Shown in pieces: positions 52,263 through 61,632 of a DNA stretch of 64,000 nt. A program made the position numbers and the translations under genes. The stretch spans positions 2,170,001 to 2,234,000 of the forward strand of contig NZ_JACCBJ010000001.1 in the NCBI RefSeq assembly GCF_013408745.1. The letters run 5' to 3'. The stretch comes from Leifsonia soli (GTDB lineage: Bacteria > Actinomycetota > Actinomycetes > Actinomycetales > Microbacteriaceae). The notes under the pieces were generated by a model. The model saw only the letters and a list, made by a program, of their open reading frames with translations, was not told the origin of the DNA and searched no databases. Position 1 is the first letter of the stretch. Each line of letters begins with the position of its first letter.

Positions 52263-52565
52263 GCGGCGACGCGACTACCACCGCTTCGCGCGGTCGTCAT
52301 CCCCTGCCCGTCGGCGTCAGGGCGGCCTAGCGTCGGCCGCGAGCACGCTGGATGTGACGACGGCGCCCCCGTGGCGCCCGAGTGTTCCCGGCGTGTGTGG
52401 GGCGGACCCCGGGCGCCCGGCGTGAGCTGCTGGAACGCCCGGGGTCCGGTGACCCCGCTCGGCCGGGCGGTGCCGCTTTGAGTTTCCGAAGTGCTCGCCC
52501 GGGGTTCGCCCAGCGTTGTCTGATTGGCTGGGCGTGTACTCACCCGGCGATCAGAAGCTGTGTCC
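52263..52565. other. 303-nt intergenic region with a 12-bp inverted repeat
   Basis: No gene or RNA is recognised. It contains a perfect inverted repeat GGACCCCGGGCG (52404-52415) with CGCCCGGGGTCC (52436-52447), and an AT-containing stretch near 52515-52545 (TTGTCT ... TACTCA) that may hold the promoter of the glycosyltransferase gene. The rest is GC-rich without further signal. Confidence 0.45.
52404..52447. repeat. Perfect 12-bp inverted repeat
   Basis: Arms GGACCCCGGGCG and CGCCCGGGGTCC flank a 20-nt spacer, about 120 nt before the GT-C gene. It could be an operator, or a terminator of the aldo/keto reductase gene. Confidence 0.5.
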
Positions 52566-54137
52566 ATGACTGTCCTCGTCGAACCGGATCTCCGTGCCGG
52601 CCGGCCGCTGCGCGCGGTGCGGCCGTGGACGATCGCGGTCGCCGCCGGGCTCGTCGCGACCATCCTCTGCGCCGCGTTCAGCTGGGTGCCGTCCCTCTGG
52701 GGCGACGAGGCGGCGACCCTGCTCTCGGCGAAGCGGCCGCTCGGCAGCCTGTTCGGGATGCTCCTGCACGTCGACGCGGTGCACGGCGTCTACTACCTGT
52801 TCATGCACGGCTGGATCCGGCTGGCGGGCGAGAGCGCCTTCGCGCTCCGGCTGCCGAGCGCGCTCGCGGTCGGCGCCGCGGTCGCGGCGGTCACGCTGCT
52901 CGCCGGCCGTCGCGGCGGAGCACGGGCTGCGCTGGTCGCCGGCGTCGTCGCCTGCGTTCTCCCCCGGCTGACGTACGCCGGGGAGGAAGCGCGCTCGTAT
53001 GCGTTCACGGCGGCCGCCGCCGCGTGGCTCACGCTCCTGCTGGTGTGGCTGATCGACGGGGGCGGCCGCCGGCTCGCGCCGGGGGCGCGGCGCGTCGCCT
53101 GGCTGCTGTACGGGGCCGGAACGGCGCTCGCGGCCTACCTCTTCCTGTACTCGCTGACGCTGCTCGTCGCCCACGCCGCCATCCTGCTGTTCTCCCGGGC
53201 GCCCCGGGCGACACTGCGCCGGTGGGCCGTCTCCGCCGGCGCTGCGGTGCTCTCCGTCGCGCCGCTTGCGGTCCTCGCCTACCTCGAGCGCGGTCAGATC
53301 GCCTACCTCAGCAGCGCCCCGGAGGAGGCATCCACCTGGTACTTCTTCCTCTGGTTCGGGATGCCGTGGGTAGCCGTCCTCGCGTGGCCGCTGATCGGTG
53401 TGGCCCTCTGGCCCGCCTGGCGCACCTGGCGGCTCCGCGCATCCGGCGCTGCTCCGCCGATGCCGCCGGGCCCCCGCGCGGTCTCGACCCGGCTCGTCGG
53501 CGCCGCCTGGCTGTTCCTGCCGACCGGCGCGATGCTGCTGGTGAACCTGGTGCAGCCGATGTACACCGGCCGCTACTCGACCTTCGCCGCGCCCGCGGCG
53601 GCTCTGCTGGTGGCCGAGGGCATCCTGGTGCTCGGCCGGACGCTCGGGGGCGACGTGCGGCGAACGGTCGCGGTGACGGCCGCTGCCACGATCGCGTTCG
53701 CCGCCGCGTGTGCGCCGGTGTACGCGCTGCAGCGCGGTCCGTACGCCAAGAACGACAGCGACTGGGCGGAGGTCAGCGCGGCGATGGCCGCCAACGCCGG
53801 GCGCGGCGACGCCGTGGTGTTCGACGAGTCGGCCAAGCCGTCGCAGCGCCCCCGGCTGGCGATGCGCACCTACCCGGACGGCTTCCGCGGGCTGAAGGAT
53901 GTGACCATCCACGTGCCGTACAGCCGCAACACCTGGTGGGCGGACCGCGCATACTCGGTCGACCAGGCGGCGCAACGCGGCCGGTTCGACGGCGTCGAGC
54001 GGGTGTGGCTGATCGAGCTGGACGTCGATGGCGCGGAGGACACCTGGGGCCTGGGCGAGCTCCAGTCGCTCGGCTTCGCCGAGACCGGGCGCCGGATCGA
54101 GACGCACCGGAGCGCGATCATCGAGCTGACCCGCTGA
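52566..54137 (+). CDS. GT-C-fold glycosyltransferase (GT39/ArnT-like)
   Basis: 523 residues with about ten membrane helices. The first extracytoplasmic loop carries WGDEAATLLSAKRPL, and the D-E pair is typical of GT-C enzymes that use polyprenyl-phosphate sugars. Later motifs are PSALAVGAAVAAVTLLAG and a soluble C-terminal domain (about 400-523) outside the membrane. It would transfer a sugar to lipid, protein or a cell-wall glycan. It stands alone, convergent with the SRAP gene, about 1.2 kb before the polysaccharide locus. The ATG at 52566 lacks a strong ribosome site. Confidence 0.8.
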   Translation: MTVLVEPDLRAGRPLRAVRPWTIAVAAGLVATILCAAFSWVPSLWGDEAATLLSAKRPLGSLFGMLLHVDAVHGVYYLFMHGWIRLAGESAFALRLPSALAVGAAVAAVTLLAGRRGGARAALVAGVVACVLPRLTYAGEEARSYAFTAAAAAWLTLLLVWLIDGGGRRLAPGARRVAWLLYGAGTALAAYLFLYSLTLLVAHAAILLFSRAPRATLRRWAVSAGAAVLSVAPLAVLAYLERGQIAYLSSAPEEASTWYFFLWFGMPWVAVLAWPLIGVALWPAWRTWRLRASGAAPPMPPGPRAVSTRLVGAAWLFLPTGAMLLVNLVQPMYTGRYSTFAAPAAALLVAEGILVLGRTLGGDVRRTVAVTAAATIAFAAACAPVYALQRGPYAKNDSDWAEVSAAMAANAGRGDAVVFDESAKPSQRPRLAMRTYPDGFRGLKDVTIHVPYSRNTWWADRAYSVDQAAQRGRFDGVERVWLIELDVDGAEDTWGLGELQSLGFAETGRRIETHRSAIIELTR

Positions 54138-54206
54138 GTCGCTTCGCGGCTCGACCGGGGGCAGCTTGCGCCGGAGGGCCAGTTCGCGCCGGATGGTCGA
54201 TCGCCG

Positions 54207-54926
54207 TCAGGCCGCGTCCACCGGCCGGATGAGCTGGGGGCCGTCGTCGGAGGTCTTGAAGGGAGCAACCTGGTCGAAGCGCAGAGTCTCGGCCTCGGCG
54301 ACGCCCGCGCGGACCGCCTCGTCGACGAGCGCCTGGTCTCCGACGATCGACGGGTCGATCCAGTGCTGCCACATCTCCTCGGGCAGGATGACGGGGTTGC
54401 GGTCGTGGATGTCGGCGAGCGTCTGCACGGCGTCCGACGTCAGGATGGTCGCCGTCAGCACCCAGCGGTCGGGGTCGTCGTCGGCTTTGCTGTGGTCGCG
54501 CCACCACGAGTACAGCCCGGCGAACCCCATCAGCCGGCCCTCGGGGTAGCGGATGAAGAACGGCGTCTTACTGCCCTTCGGTCCCTGCCACTCGTAGTAG
54601 CCCCGCGCCAGGACGATCGCGCGGTGCGATTGCACGGGCTTCTTCCAGGTCGACTTCTCGGCGATCTCCTCCGCCCGGGCGTTGAAGGTCGGGAACTTCA
54701 GCTTGAGCGTGTCCGACCATGAGGGCACCAGCGACCAGTGCGCGCGCTCGAACCGCAGCTCCCGGGTCTTCGGGGAATCGATGAGCACCGGGATGTCGTC
54801 GGTCGGCGCGATGTTGTAGTCCGCCTCCCAGTTCGCCGTCCACTCCTCTGGCCGGCGCCCCGTCGCCTCGACGAACTCGGTGATCTCGGCGTTGACTCTG
54901 TCGTCCATCGCGAACCTGCCGCACAT
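54207..54926 (-). CDS. SRAP-domain protein (YedK/HMCES-like)
   Basis: 239 residues beginning MCGRF, with the catalytic Cys2 exposed after Met removal. Other active-site pieces are NIAPTDDIPV, the Asn of FNARAE, the Glu of GYYEW, and the His of IHDRNPVILP. YedK/HMCES protects abasic sites in single-stranded DNA through a thiazolidine link with Cys2 and is linked to the SOS response. No LexA box was recognised in the upstream gap. The gene is divergent from the polysaccharide operon. Confidence 0.93.
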   Translation of the reverse strand: MCGRFAMDDRVNAEITEFVEATGRRPEEWTANWEADYNIAPTDDIPVLIDSPKTRELRFERAHWSLVPSWSDTLKLKFPTFNARAEEIAEKSTWKKPVQSHRAIVLARGYYEWQGPKGSKTPFFIRYPEGRLMGFAGLYSWWRDHSKADDDPDRWVLTATILTSDAVQTLADIHDRNPVILPEEMWQHWIDPSIVGDQALVDEAVRAGVAEAETLRFDQVAPFKTSDDGPQLIRPVDAA

Positions 54927-55333
54927 GCCGCCAGCATAGGCGCGACGACCGACAGACGCCCCCCGGGAGGATGTTCGCGGACTGAAGTTGAGGAATTTTC
55001 ACCCCCAAAAGCGGGTGACGCGAAGCTGGGAAAACGATGTATTCTCACTTTTGTGGATAGGTGAGGAACAGTCACTTAACGGTAGCCGAACTCCGATCGT
55101 CCACACCACCCGAAGATGCACCAACCCGACCCGCAGGTGACAAACGTGTACCCGATTTCGCCACGCCGAGCGCTTCCCGCACTCAACCCCATCCGAACGG
55201 GGAGCGCTCGGCGCGCGCGATTCCACGACCGTCACCCCCTGAGCGGAGTCGGCGGCGGTGAAGCCGTTCGAGACCACGGTTTCCCCCCAGCCGCCGTCGG
55301 CTCCCCGGTGGGCCGCCTCGTGGGGGCGCAGGC
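54927..55333. promoter_or_regulatory. Long leader of the polysaccharide operon with a 13-bp hairpin
   Basis: This 407-nt gap between the SRAP gene and the sugar transferase is more AT-rich than its surroundings from about 54980 to 55090 (for example GGGAAAACGATGTATTCTC), the likeliest promoter zone. Downstream lies a hairpin: CCGAGCGCTTCCC (55166-55178) with GGGGAGCGCTCGG (55199-55211), 12 pairs plus one G-U. It may work as an attenuator or mRNA leader. No protein-coding frame is supported. Confidence 0.45.
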
Positions 55334-56851
55334 ATGACTGTCATCCGCCCGCGCCTCCACGCCCCGGTCGCCCCGACCGCGCTGCATGGACTGAGCACCG
55401 AGCGCACCTGGGCCCGCCTCTACCGGTACCGCCTGCTCGCGACCGACACGGCCATCATCCTCGCCGCGACGATCGGCGCGGTCTTCGTGCGCTTCGGCTT
55501 CGACGACGCGGCGGCCCCGGCGGCGGTGTTCCACATCGACTACCTGTACCTGTCGCTGATCATCGCGACGACCTGGCTGTTCACGCTGTCCGTCTACCAC
55601 ACGCGGGATGCGCGCGTCGTCGGCCTCGGCGTCTCGGAGTACCGCCGCGTCGTCTCGGCGACCGCGACGACCTTCGGCCTGCTGGCCATCCTCTTCCTCG
55701 TCGCCAAGGTCGACATCGCGCGCGGCTACTTCGTCGTCGCGCTGCCCGCCGGGCTCGCCGGCGTCCTCTTCTCGCGCTGGCTGTGGCGCCACTGGCTCAT
55801 CCGGCAGCGCATCTTCGACCACTACCTCTCGCGCGCCCTGGTCGTCGGGCGCTTCGACGACGTCGACTACGTCGTCCGTCAGATCCACCAGAAGTCGGGA
55901 GCGGCCTACAACGTCGTGGGTGCCGCTCTCGACACAGGAAAGCGCAAGGGGGCGAAGAAGGACGCAGAGATGCGGCGCCGGATCGCCGGCCCCGAGCGCG
56001 AGGTACCGATCGTCTCCGACCTGTCGGGGGTCGCAGACGCTGCGGCGCGGCTGGGCGCGGACACGGTGATCGTGGCCGGCCGCGCCCTCAGCAGCGGGGA
56101 CTTCGTCCGCAAGCTGGCGTGGAAGCTGGAGGGCACGGCGACCGAGCTGGTGCTCGCCTCGCCGCTCACCGATGTCGCGGGTCCGCGCATCCACTTCCGC
56201 CCCGTCGAGGGGCTACCGCTCATCCACGTGGAGATCCCGCAGTTCGAGGGCGGCAAGCACGTGCTCAAGCGCGCCTTCGACTTCTTCGTCTCCGGGATCG
56301 CGCTGCTGCTGCTCTCCCCCCTCTTCCTGGCGATCGCCGTGCTGGTGAAGCTCGACGACAACGGTCCGGTCGTGTTCGCGCAGGAGCGCGTCGGCCGCAA
56401 CGGCGAGCGCTTCACGATGTACAAGTTCCGGTCCATGGTCGTCGATGCGGAGGCGCGCCTCGCCGCCCTGCAGGAGAAGAACGACGGCAACGGCCTGCTG
56501 TTCAAGCTGAAGCACGACCCCCGGGTGACCCGCGTCGGCCACTACCTGCGCAAGTTCTCGCTCGACGAGCTCCCGCAGCTGGTCAACGTCTTCCTCGGCG
56601 ACATGAGCCTGGTGGGCCCACGTCCGCCGCTGCCCTCCGAAGTCGAGGGCTACGAGAACCACGTCCACCGCCGCCTCTACATCAAGCCGGGACTCACCGG
56701 GATGTGGCAGGTGAACGGTCGATCCGATCTCTCCTGGGAGGAGAGCGTCCGTCTGGACCTCTACTACGTGGAGAACTGGTCGCTGACCGGCGACCTCGTC
56801 ATCATGTGGCGCACCGTGAAGGTGCTCACACATCCCGTCGGAGCGTACTGA
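55334..56851 (+). CDS. Polyprenyl-phosphate sugar-phosphotransferase (WbaP/CpsE-like)
   Basis: 505 residues: an N-terminal membrane block with about four helices, a Rossmann-like central domain (about 165-290), and a C-terminal bacterial sugar transferase domain (about 310-505) with VFAQERVGRNGERFTMYKFR, DELPQLVNVFLGDMSLVGPR and PGLTGMWQVNGRSDL. It adds the first sugar-1-phosphate to undecaprenyl phosphate, starting repeat-unit synthesis of an exopolysaccharide. Its stop overlaps an ATG of the next cistron region (TGATG at 56849). It is the first gene of the locus. Confidence 0.95.
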   Translation: MTVIRPRLHAPVAPTALHGLSTERTWARLYRYRLLATDTAIILAATIGAVFVRFGFDDAAAPAAVFHIDYLYLSLIIATTWLFTLSVYHTRDARVVGLGVSEYRRVVSATATTFGLLAILFLVAKVDIARGYFVVALPAGLAGVLFSRWLWRHWLIRQRIFDHYLSRALVVGRFDDVDYVVRQIHQKSGAAYNVVGAALDTGKRKGAKKDAEMRRRIAGPEREVPIVSDLSGVADAAARLGADTVIVAGRALSSGDFVRKLAWKLEGTATELVLASPLTDVAGPRIHFRPVEGLPLIHVEIPQFEGGKHVLKRAFDFFVSGIALLLLSPLFLAIAVLVKLDDNGPVVFAQERVGRNGERFTMYKFRSMVVDAEARLAALQEKNDGNGLLFKLKHDPRVTRVGHYLRKFSLDELPQLVNVFLGDMSLVGPRPPLPSEVEGYENHVHRRLYIKPGLTGMWQVNGRSDLSWEESVRLDLYYVENWSLTGDLVIMWRTVKVLTHPVGAY

Positions 56852-56910
56852 TGCGCCCCGATGCCCAACCTCCTCGCTCCCTCCCCCGACCGAAAGACAC
56901 CGAGGTTGTC

Positions 56911-59900
56911 ATGAGCACAACACACCGCCCACGCTCTCGCTCACTGGGCATCCTGACCGCCGTCCTCACGGCGATCGGCCTGGTCTTCGGCGGCCTCGCC
57001 ATCGCGCAGCCCGCCGCAGCGGACACGGCGCCGCCCGACCCGACGAACCCGGCGACGCCGGTCACGGTCAGCGATGACGTGCTCCCGGCGCCGCAGATCA
57101 ACGGCGTCGTGTGGGCGCAGACGGTCGTGGGCAACACGGTGTACGTCGCGGGCAAGTTCACCACCGCCCGTCCGGCAGGGTCGCCGGCCGGGACGAACGA
57201 GGTGGCACGCAACAACATCCTCGCCTACGACATCACCACCGGCGCGCTGCTCCCGTTCGCGCCGAACCTGAACGCGCAGGCGCTGGGCATCACCGCATCG
57301 CCCGACGGCAGCCGCATCTACGTGGTGGGCGACTTCACGTCCATCGACGGCAAGGGCTACTACCGCCTGGCCGCGTTCTCGACCGCGACGAACACGATCA
57401 TCAGCTCGTTCCGCCCGATCATGGAGTCGCAGACGCGCGCCGTCGCGGCATCCAACACGGTCGTCTACACCGGCGGCGACGCCTCCACGATCAACGGCGT
57501 CGCCCGCGCGTACGTCGGAGCGGTCAGCGCCGCCGACGGCTCGACCCTCAACTGGCAGGCCAACGCCGACGCCCCGGTGGATGCGCTGACGCTGACCAAG
57601 GACGGCTCCAAGCTCATCGTCGGCGGCCGCTTCCAGAACATCGGTGGCGTCGCGAACTACGGCCTCGCCGCGGTGGACGCCAGCACGGCCGCCATCCTCC
57701 CCTTCGCCGCGAACCAGACGGTCCGCAACGCGGGCACGCAGGCCAGCATCACAGCCCTCTACGCCACCAGCGACCGCATCTACGGCTCCGGCTACGTCTT
57801 CGGCCAGGGCGGCAACCTCGAGGGCAGCTTCTCTGCCGACCCGGACACCGGGTCGATCAACTGGGTCGAGGACTGCCACGGCGACACGTACTCCATCTAC
57901 CCGCAGGGCGACAACGGACCGCTGTACGTCGCCGGCCACCCGCACTACTGCGGCAACATCGGCGGCTTCCCGCAGACCAGCCCGCAGTGGACGTTCTACA
58001 ACTCGATCGCGTTCAGCAAGGCCGCGACCGGCACGATCACGGCCGACCCGTACGGCTACTACAACTGGGCAGGCACGCCGTCCCCGTCGCTGCTCGACTG
58101 GTTCCCGAAGTGGACCGTCGGCACCTTCACCGGGCAGAGCCAGGCCACCTGGAGCGTCTCGGGCAACAGCAAGTACGTCGTCTACGGCGGCGAGTTCCCG
58201 ACCGTGAACGGCATCGCGCAGCAGGGTCTCGCCCGTTTCGCCGTCCCGTCGGCCGCACCGAACAAGGTCGGCCCGCAGGGCATCCCGCTCACGCCGACGG
58301 CCGCCTCGTTCAACGCCGGCCAGGTGCGCGTCAGCTTCGCCGCCACCTACGACATGGACAACGGCTACCTGACGTACAAGGTCTACCGCGACGCGGGGAC
58401 GACGCCCGTCTACCAGACGACCGTGCGCTCGAACTTCTACACGCGACCGCTGATCGGCTTCACGGACACCGGCCTCACCCCCGGCAGCCATCCGATCTAC
58501 CACGTCAGGGTCTACGACCCGTTCGGCAACACCACATCGCGTGACACGAACGCCGTGACCGTCGCGGCCACCAGCTCCGGCGGACCCTACGCCGACGCGG
58601 TGACCCAGGCCGGGGCGTCCGCCTACTGGCCGATGGACGAGGCGGGCGGCACGACCGCCCTCGACCACATCGGGTACACCGACCTCACGGAGACCGGCGT
58701 GACCCAGGGAGCGGCCGGGCCGATCTCGGGCGTCACCGCGGCGACCTTCGACGGCAGCACCGGGTTCGCCGTCACGCCGACCGCGATCGCCGGACCGGAC
58801 ACGTTCACCGTCTCGGCCTGGTTCCGCACCACCAGCACCAGGGGCGGCAAGATCATCGGCTTCGGCAACGCGAACACCGGCACATCCGGGAGCTACGACC
58901 GGCACGTCTACATGGACAACTCCGGCCGCATCATCTACGGCGTGTACACCGGCGCGACGCAGACGCTGAGCTCGGGCACCGGCTACAACGACGGTCAGTG
59001 GCACCAGGTCACCGCGTCGCTCGGCGCGAACGGCATGCGCCTGTACCTGGACGGCCGTCCCGCCGGCGCTCGCACCGACGTCACCGCCGGCCAGGCCTAC
59101 ACGGGCTACTGGCGGATCGGCGGAGACAGCCTGAGCGGCTGGCCGAACCAGCCGGCGAGCAACTTCTTCGGCGGTGACATCGGACAGGTGTCGCTCTTCC
59201 CGACCGTGCTCGACAAGACCACCGTCACCAACCAGTACATCGCCTCCGGCCGGCCGTCGCCGCTGACGCCCGCCCCCGCGGACGCCTACGGCCAGGCCGT
59301 CTACAACGCATCGCCGGACATCTTCTGGCGGCTCGAGGAGACCAGCGGCAGCACCGCCGCCGGCTCCGACCCGTACGGCACCACCGGCGCATACTCCGGA
59401 ACCGCGACGACGAAGAACCAGACCGGCGTGCTGCCCGGCACCACCGACAAGGCGGTGAAGTTCAACACGAACAACTCCGGCTCGACCGGCGGTCTCGTCA
59501 CCAGCAACACGCAGATCAGCAACCCCACCACCTACACCGAGGAGATCTGGTTCAAGACCAGCACCACCAAGGGCGGGAAGCTGATCGGGTTCGGAGACGC
59601 CAAGACCGGACTGTCGAGCAACTACGACCGACACGTCTACATGCAGAACGACGGACGGATCGTGTTCGGCACCTGGACCGGGCAGGCGAACACCATCACC
59701 TCCCCCACTCCGCTGAACAACAACCAGTGGCACCAGGCGGTCGCCTCGCAGGGCGCCGACGGCATGAAGCTGTACGTCGACGGCCAGCTCGTCGGCACCA
59801 ACCCGCAGACGGGCGCGCAGGCCTACAACGGCTACTGGCGCATCGGCGGCGACAACACCTGGGGTTCCGCCGGCCCGTACTTCAACGGGACGCTGGACGA

Positions 59901-61632
59901 GGCCGCGGTCTACGGCTCGGTCCTCTCGGATCAGGATGTGGCCAACCACTACAGCCTGGCCACGACGGGCACCCTCCCGAACCAGACGCCGGTCGCCTCG
60001 TTCACCCAGAGCACCTCGGTGCTGACGGTGAACGTGGATGCGTCGGCGTCGTCCGACCCGGACGGCACCATCGCCTCCTACGCCTGGGACTTCGGAGACG
60101 GCTCGACCGGCACGGGAGCGACCGCGTCGCACACCTACAACGGCACCGGCGTCTACGCCGTGACGCTCACGGTGACGGACAACCAGGGCGCGACGAACGC
60201 GACGACGCAGAACGTGGGCGTCACCGCACCGCCGCCGAACCAGCCCCCGGTGGCCGCGTTCACCTCGAACGCGACCTTCCTGGACGCCTCGTTCGACGCA
60301 TCCGGATCGTCCGACCCGGACGGCACCATCGCCTCCTACGCGTGGGACTTCGGAGACGGAGCGACGGGGACCGGCGCGACCGCGACCCACAGCTACGCCG
60401 CCGCGGGCACCTTCACGGTGAAGCTGACGGTGACGGACGACAAGGGAACGCCGACGAGCGTCCTGCACGACATCACCGTGCAGGCTCCGCCGCCGAACCA
60501 GCCGCCCGCGGCCGCGTTCACCTCGTCGGTGACCAACCTGTCGGCAGCGTTCGACGGTTCGGGCTCGACCGACGCGGACGGCACCATCGCCTCCTACGCC
60601 TGGGACTTCGGAGACGGAGCGACCGGCACCGGCGCGACCACAACCCACGCCTACGCCGCGGCCGGCACGTTCACCGTGACGCTGACCGTGACGGACGACA
60701 AGGGCGCGACCGACCAGGTCCAGCACCAGGTCACCACGACCGTCCCGCCGAACCAGCTGCCGACCGCCTCCTTCACGGCGACGGTCAGCAACCTGCAGGT
60801 CGCGGTCAACGGCAGCGCATCGGCCGACCCGGACGGCACCATCGCCTCGTACGCCTGGGCGTACGGTGACGGCGCCACCGGGAGCGGAGCCAGCGACGGC
60901 CACACCTACGCGGCCGCCGGGACCTACACGATCACGCTCACGGTGACGGACAACCGGGGAGGGACCGCCACGGCCACCAAGACCGTGACGGCCACCGCAC
61001 CGGCACCCAACGCGATCGCTCAGGACGGCTTCGAGCGGACGACGGCCAACGGCTGGGGCACCGCCGACATCGGCGGCGCGTGGACCCTCTCGGGCGGCGC
61101 GACCAGCTTCAACACCGCCAACGGTGTCGGCCAGCAGGTCGCAGGGGCCGGGCTCACCAAGACGGCGACCCTGAACTCGGTCACCTCGACCCGGTCGGAT
61201 GTCACGGTCACCATCTCCGCCGACAAGGCGGCGACCGGCGGCGGCATCTACTACTCCGCGATCGGCCGCATGGTCGGATCGGCGGACTACGAGGGCCGCG
61301 TCTGGGTGAAGTCGGGAGGCGCGGTGCAGCTCCAGCTGCTGCAGGGCTCCACCACCCTCCAGGCCGCCAACATCTCCGGGCTGACCGCTCTCGCGGGCGA
61401 CCAGCTCAAGGTGCGGGTCCAGGTGTTCGGCACATCGCCGACCACCATCCGCGCCAAGGTGTGGTCCGCGACCGGCACGGAACCCGCGAACTGGATGCTC
61501 AGCGCCACCGACACGACCGCCGCCCTCCAGGTGGCCGGCACGACCGGGCTGCGCACCTACATCTCGGGCACCGCGAGCGACATCCCCGTCACCACCCGGT
61601 TCGACAACTTCGCGGTGGTTCCGGTCCCGTGA
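56911..61632 (+). CDS. Large secreted LamG/PKD multidomain surface protein
   Basis: 1573 residues from the ATG at 56911. A signal peptide (about 1-37, ending PAAA-D) is followed by a beta-propeller-like region (about 50-460; repeats such as VVGDFTSIDGKGYYRLAAF and VGGRFQNIGGVANYGLAAVD, as in delta-60 proteins), a fibronectin-like segment, two LamG/concanavalin-type domains (about 560-780 and 790-1020), four PKD domains (about 1026-1363) and a C-terminal beta domain (about 1370-1573). There is no LPxTG anchor. It is likely secreted and binds glycans. It sits inside a polysaccharide operon; its last codons overlap the GTG of the GT4 gene. Confidence 0.88.
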   Translation: MSTTHRPRSRSLGILTAVLTAIGLVFGGLAIAQPAAADTAPPDPTNPATPVTVSDDVLPAPQINGVVWAQTVVGNTVYVAGKFTTARPAGSPAGTNEVARNNILAYDITTGALLPFAPNLNAQALGITASPDGSRIYVVGDFTSIDGKGYYRLAAFSTATNTIISSFRPIMESQTRAVAASNTVVYTGGDASTINGVARAYVGAVSAADGSTLNWQANADAPVDALTLTKDGSKLIVGGRFQNIGGVANYGLAAVDASTAAILPFAANQTVRNAGTQASITALYATSDRIYGSGYVFGQGGNLEGSFSADPDTGSINWVEDCHGDTYSIYPQGDNGPLYVAGHPHYCGNIGGFPQTSPQWTFYNSIAFSKAATGTITADPYGYYNWAGTPSPSLLDWFPKWTVGTFTGQSQATWSVSGNSKYVVYGGEFPTVNGIAQQGLARFAVPSAAPNKVGPQGIPLTPTAASFNAGQVRVSFAATYDMDNGYLTYKVYRDAGTTPVYQTTVRSNFYTRPLIGFTDTGLTPGSHPIYHVRVYDPFGNTTSRDTNAVTVAATSSGGPYADAVTQAGASAYWPMDEAGGTTALDHIGYTDLTETGVTQGAAGPISGVTAATFDGSTGFAVTPTAIAGPDTFTVSAWFRTTSTRGGKIIGFGNANTGTSGSYDRHVYMDNSGRIIYGVYTGATQTLSSGTGYNDGQWHQVTASLGANGMRLYLDGRPAGARTDVTAGQAYTGYWRIGGDSLSGWPNQPASNFFGGDIGQVSLFPTVLDKTTVTNQYIASGRPSPLTPAPADAYGQAVYNASPDIFWRLEETSGSTAAGSDPYGTTGAYSGTATTKNQTGVLPGTTDKAVKFNTNNSGSTGGLVTSNTQISNPTTYTEEIWFKTSTTKGGKLIGFGDAKTGLSSNYDRHVYMQNDGRIVFGTWTGQANTITSPTPLNNNQWHQAVASQGADGMKLYVDGQLVGTNPQTGAQAYNGYWRIGGDNTWGSAGPYFNGTLDEAAVYGSVLSDQDVANHYSLATTGTLPNQTPVASFTQSTSVLTVNVDASASSDPDGTIASYAWDFGDGSTGTGATASHTYNGTGVYAVTLTVTDNQGATNATTQNVGVTAPPPNQPPVAAFTSNATFLDASFDASGSSDPDGTIASYAWDFGDGATGTGATATHSYAAAGTFTVKLTVTDDKGTPTSVLHDITVQAPPPNQPPAAAFTSSVTNLSAAFDGSGSTDADGTIASYAWDFGDGATGTGATTTHAYAAAGTFTVTLTVTDDKGATDQVQHQVTTTVPPNQLPTASFTATVSNLQVAVNGSASADPDGTIASYAWAYGDGATGSGASDGHTYAAAGTYTITLTVTDNRGGTATATKTVTATAPAPNAIAQDGFERTTANGWGTADIGGAWTLSGGATSFNTANGVGQQVAGAGLTKTATLNSVTSTRSDVTVTISADKAATGGGIYYSAIGRMVGSADYEGRVWVKSGGAVQLQLLQGSTTLQAANISGLTALAGDQLKVRVQVFGTSPTTIRAKVWSATGTEPANWMLSATDTTAALQVAGTTGLRTYISGTASDIPVTTRFDNFAVVPVP
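60061..60872 (+). repeat. Four PKD-encoding DNA repeats, period 258/255 bp
   Basis: The run GACGGCACCATCGCCTC begins at 60061, 60319, 60577 and 60832. The core around GGACTTCGGAGACGG is near identical in the first three, less so in the fourth, which suggests recent duplication within the gene. Confidence 0.75.

Noticed and set aside
55258..56910. A 551-codon N-terminal extension of the LamG/PKD protein
   Set aside because: This stretch overlaps the sugar transferase in another frame and is Arg/Pro-rich noise. The signal peptide begins at 56911.
56941..60903. A 1320-codon open frame on the minus strand across the LamG/PKD gene
   Set aside because: It mirrors the codon bias of the plus-strand gene; the translation is low-complexity Arg/Gly/Val without domains, while the plus strand shows a signal peptide and clear domains.
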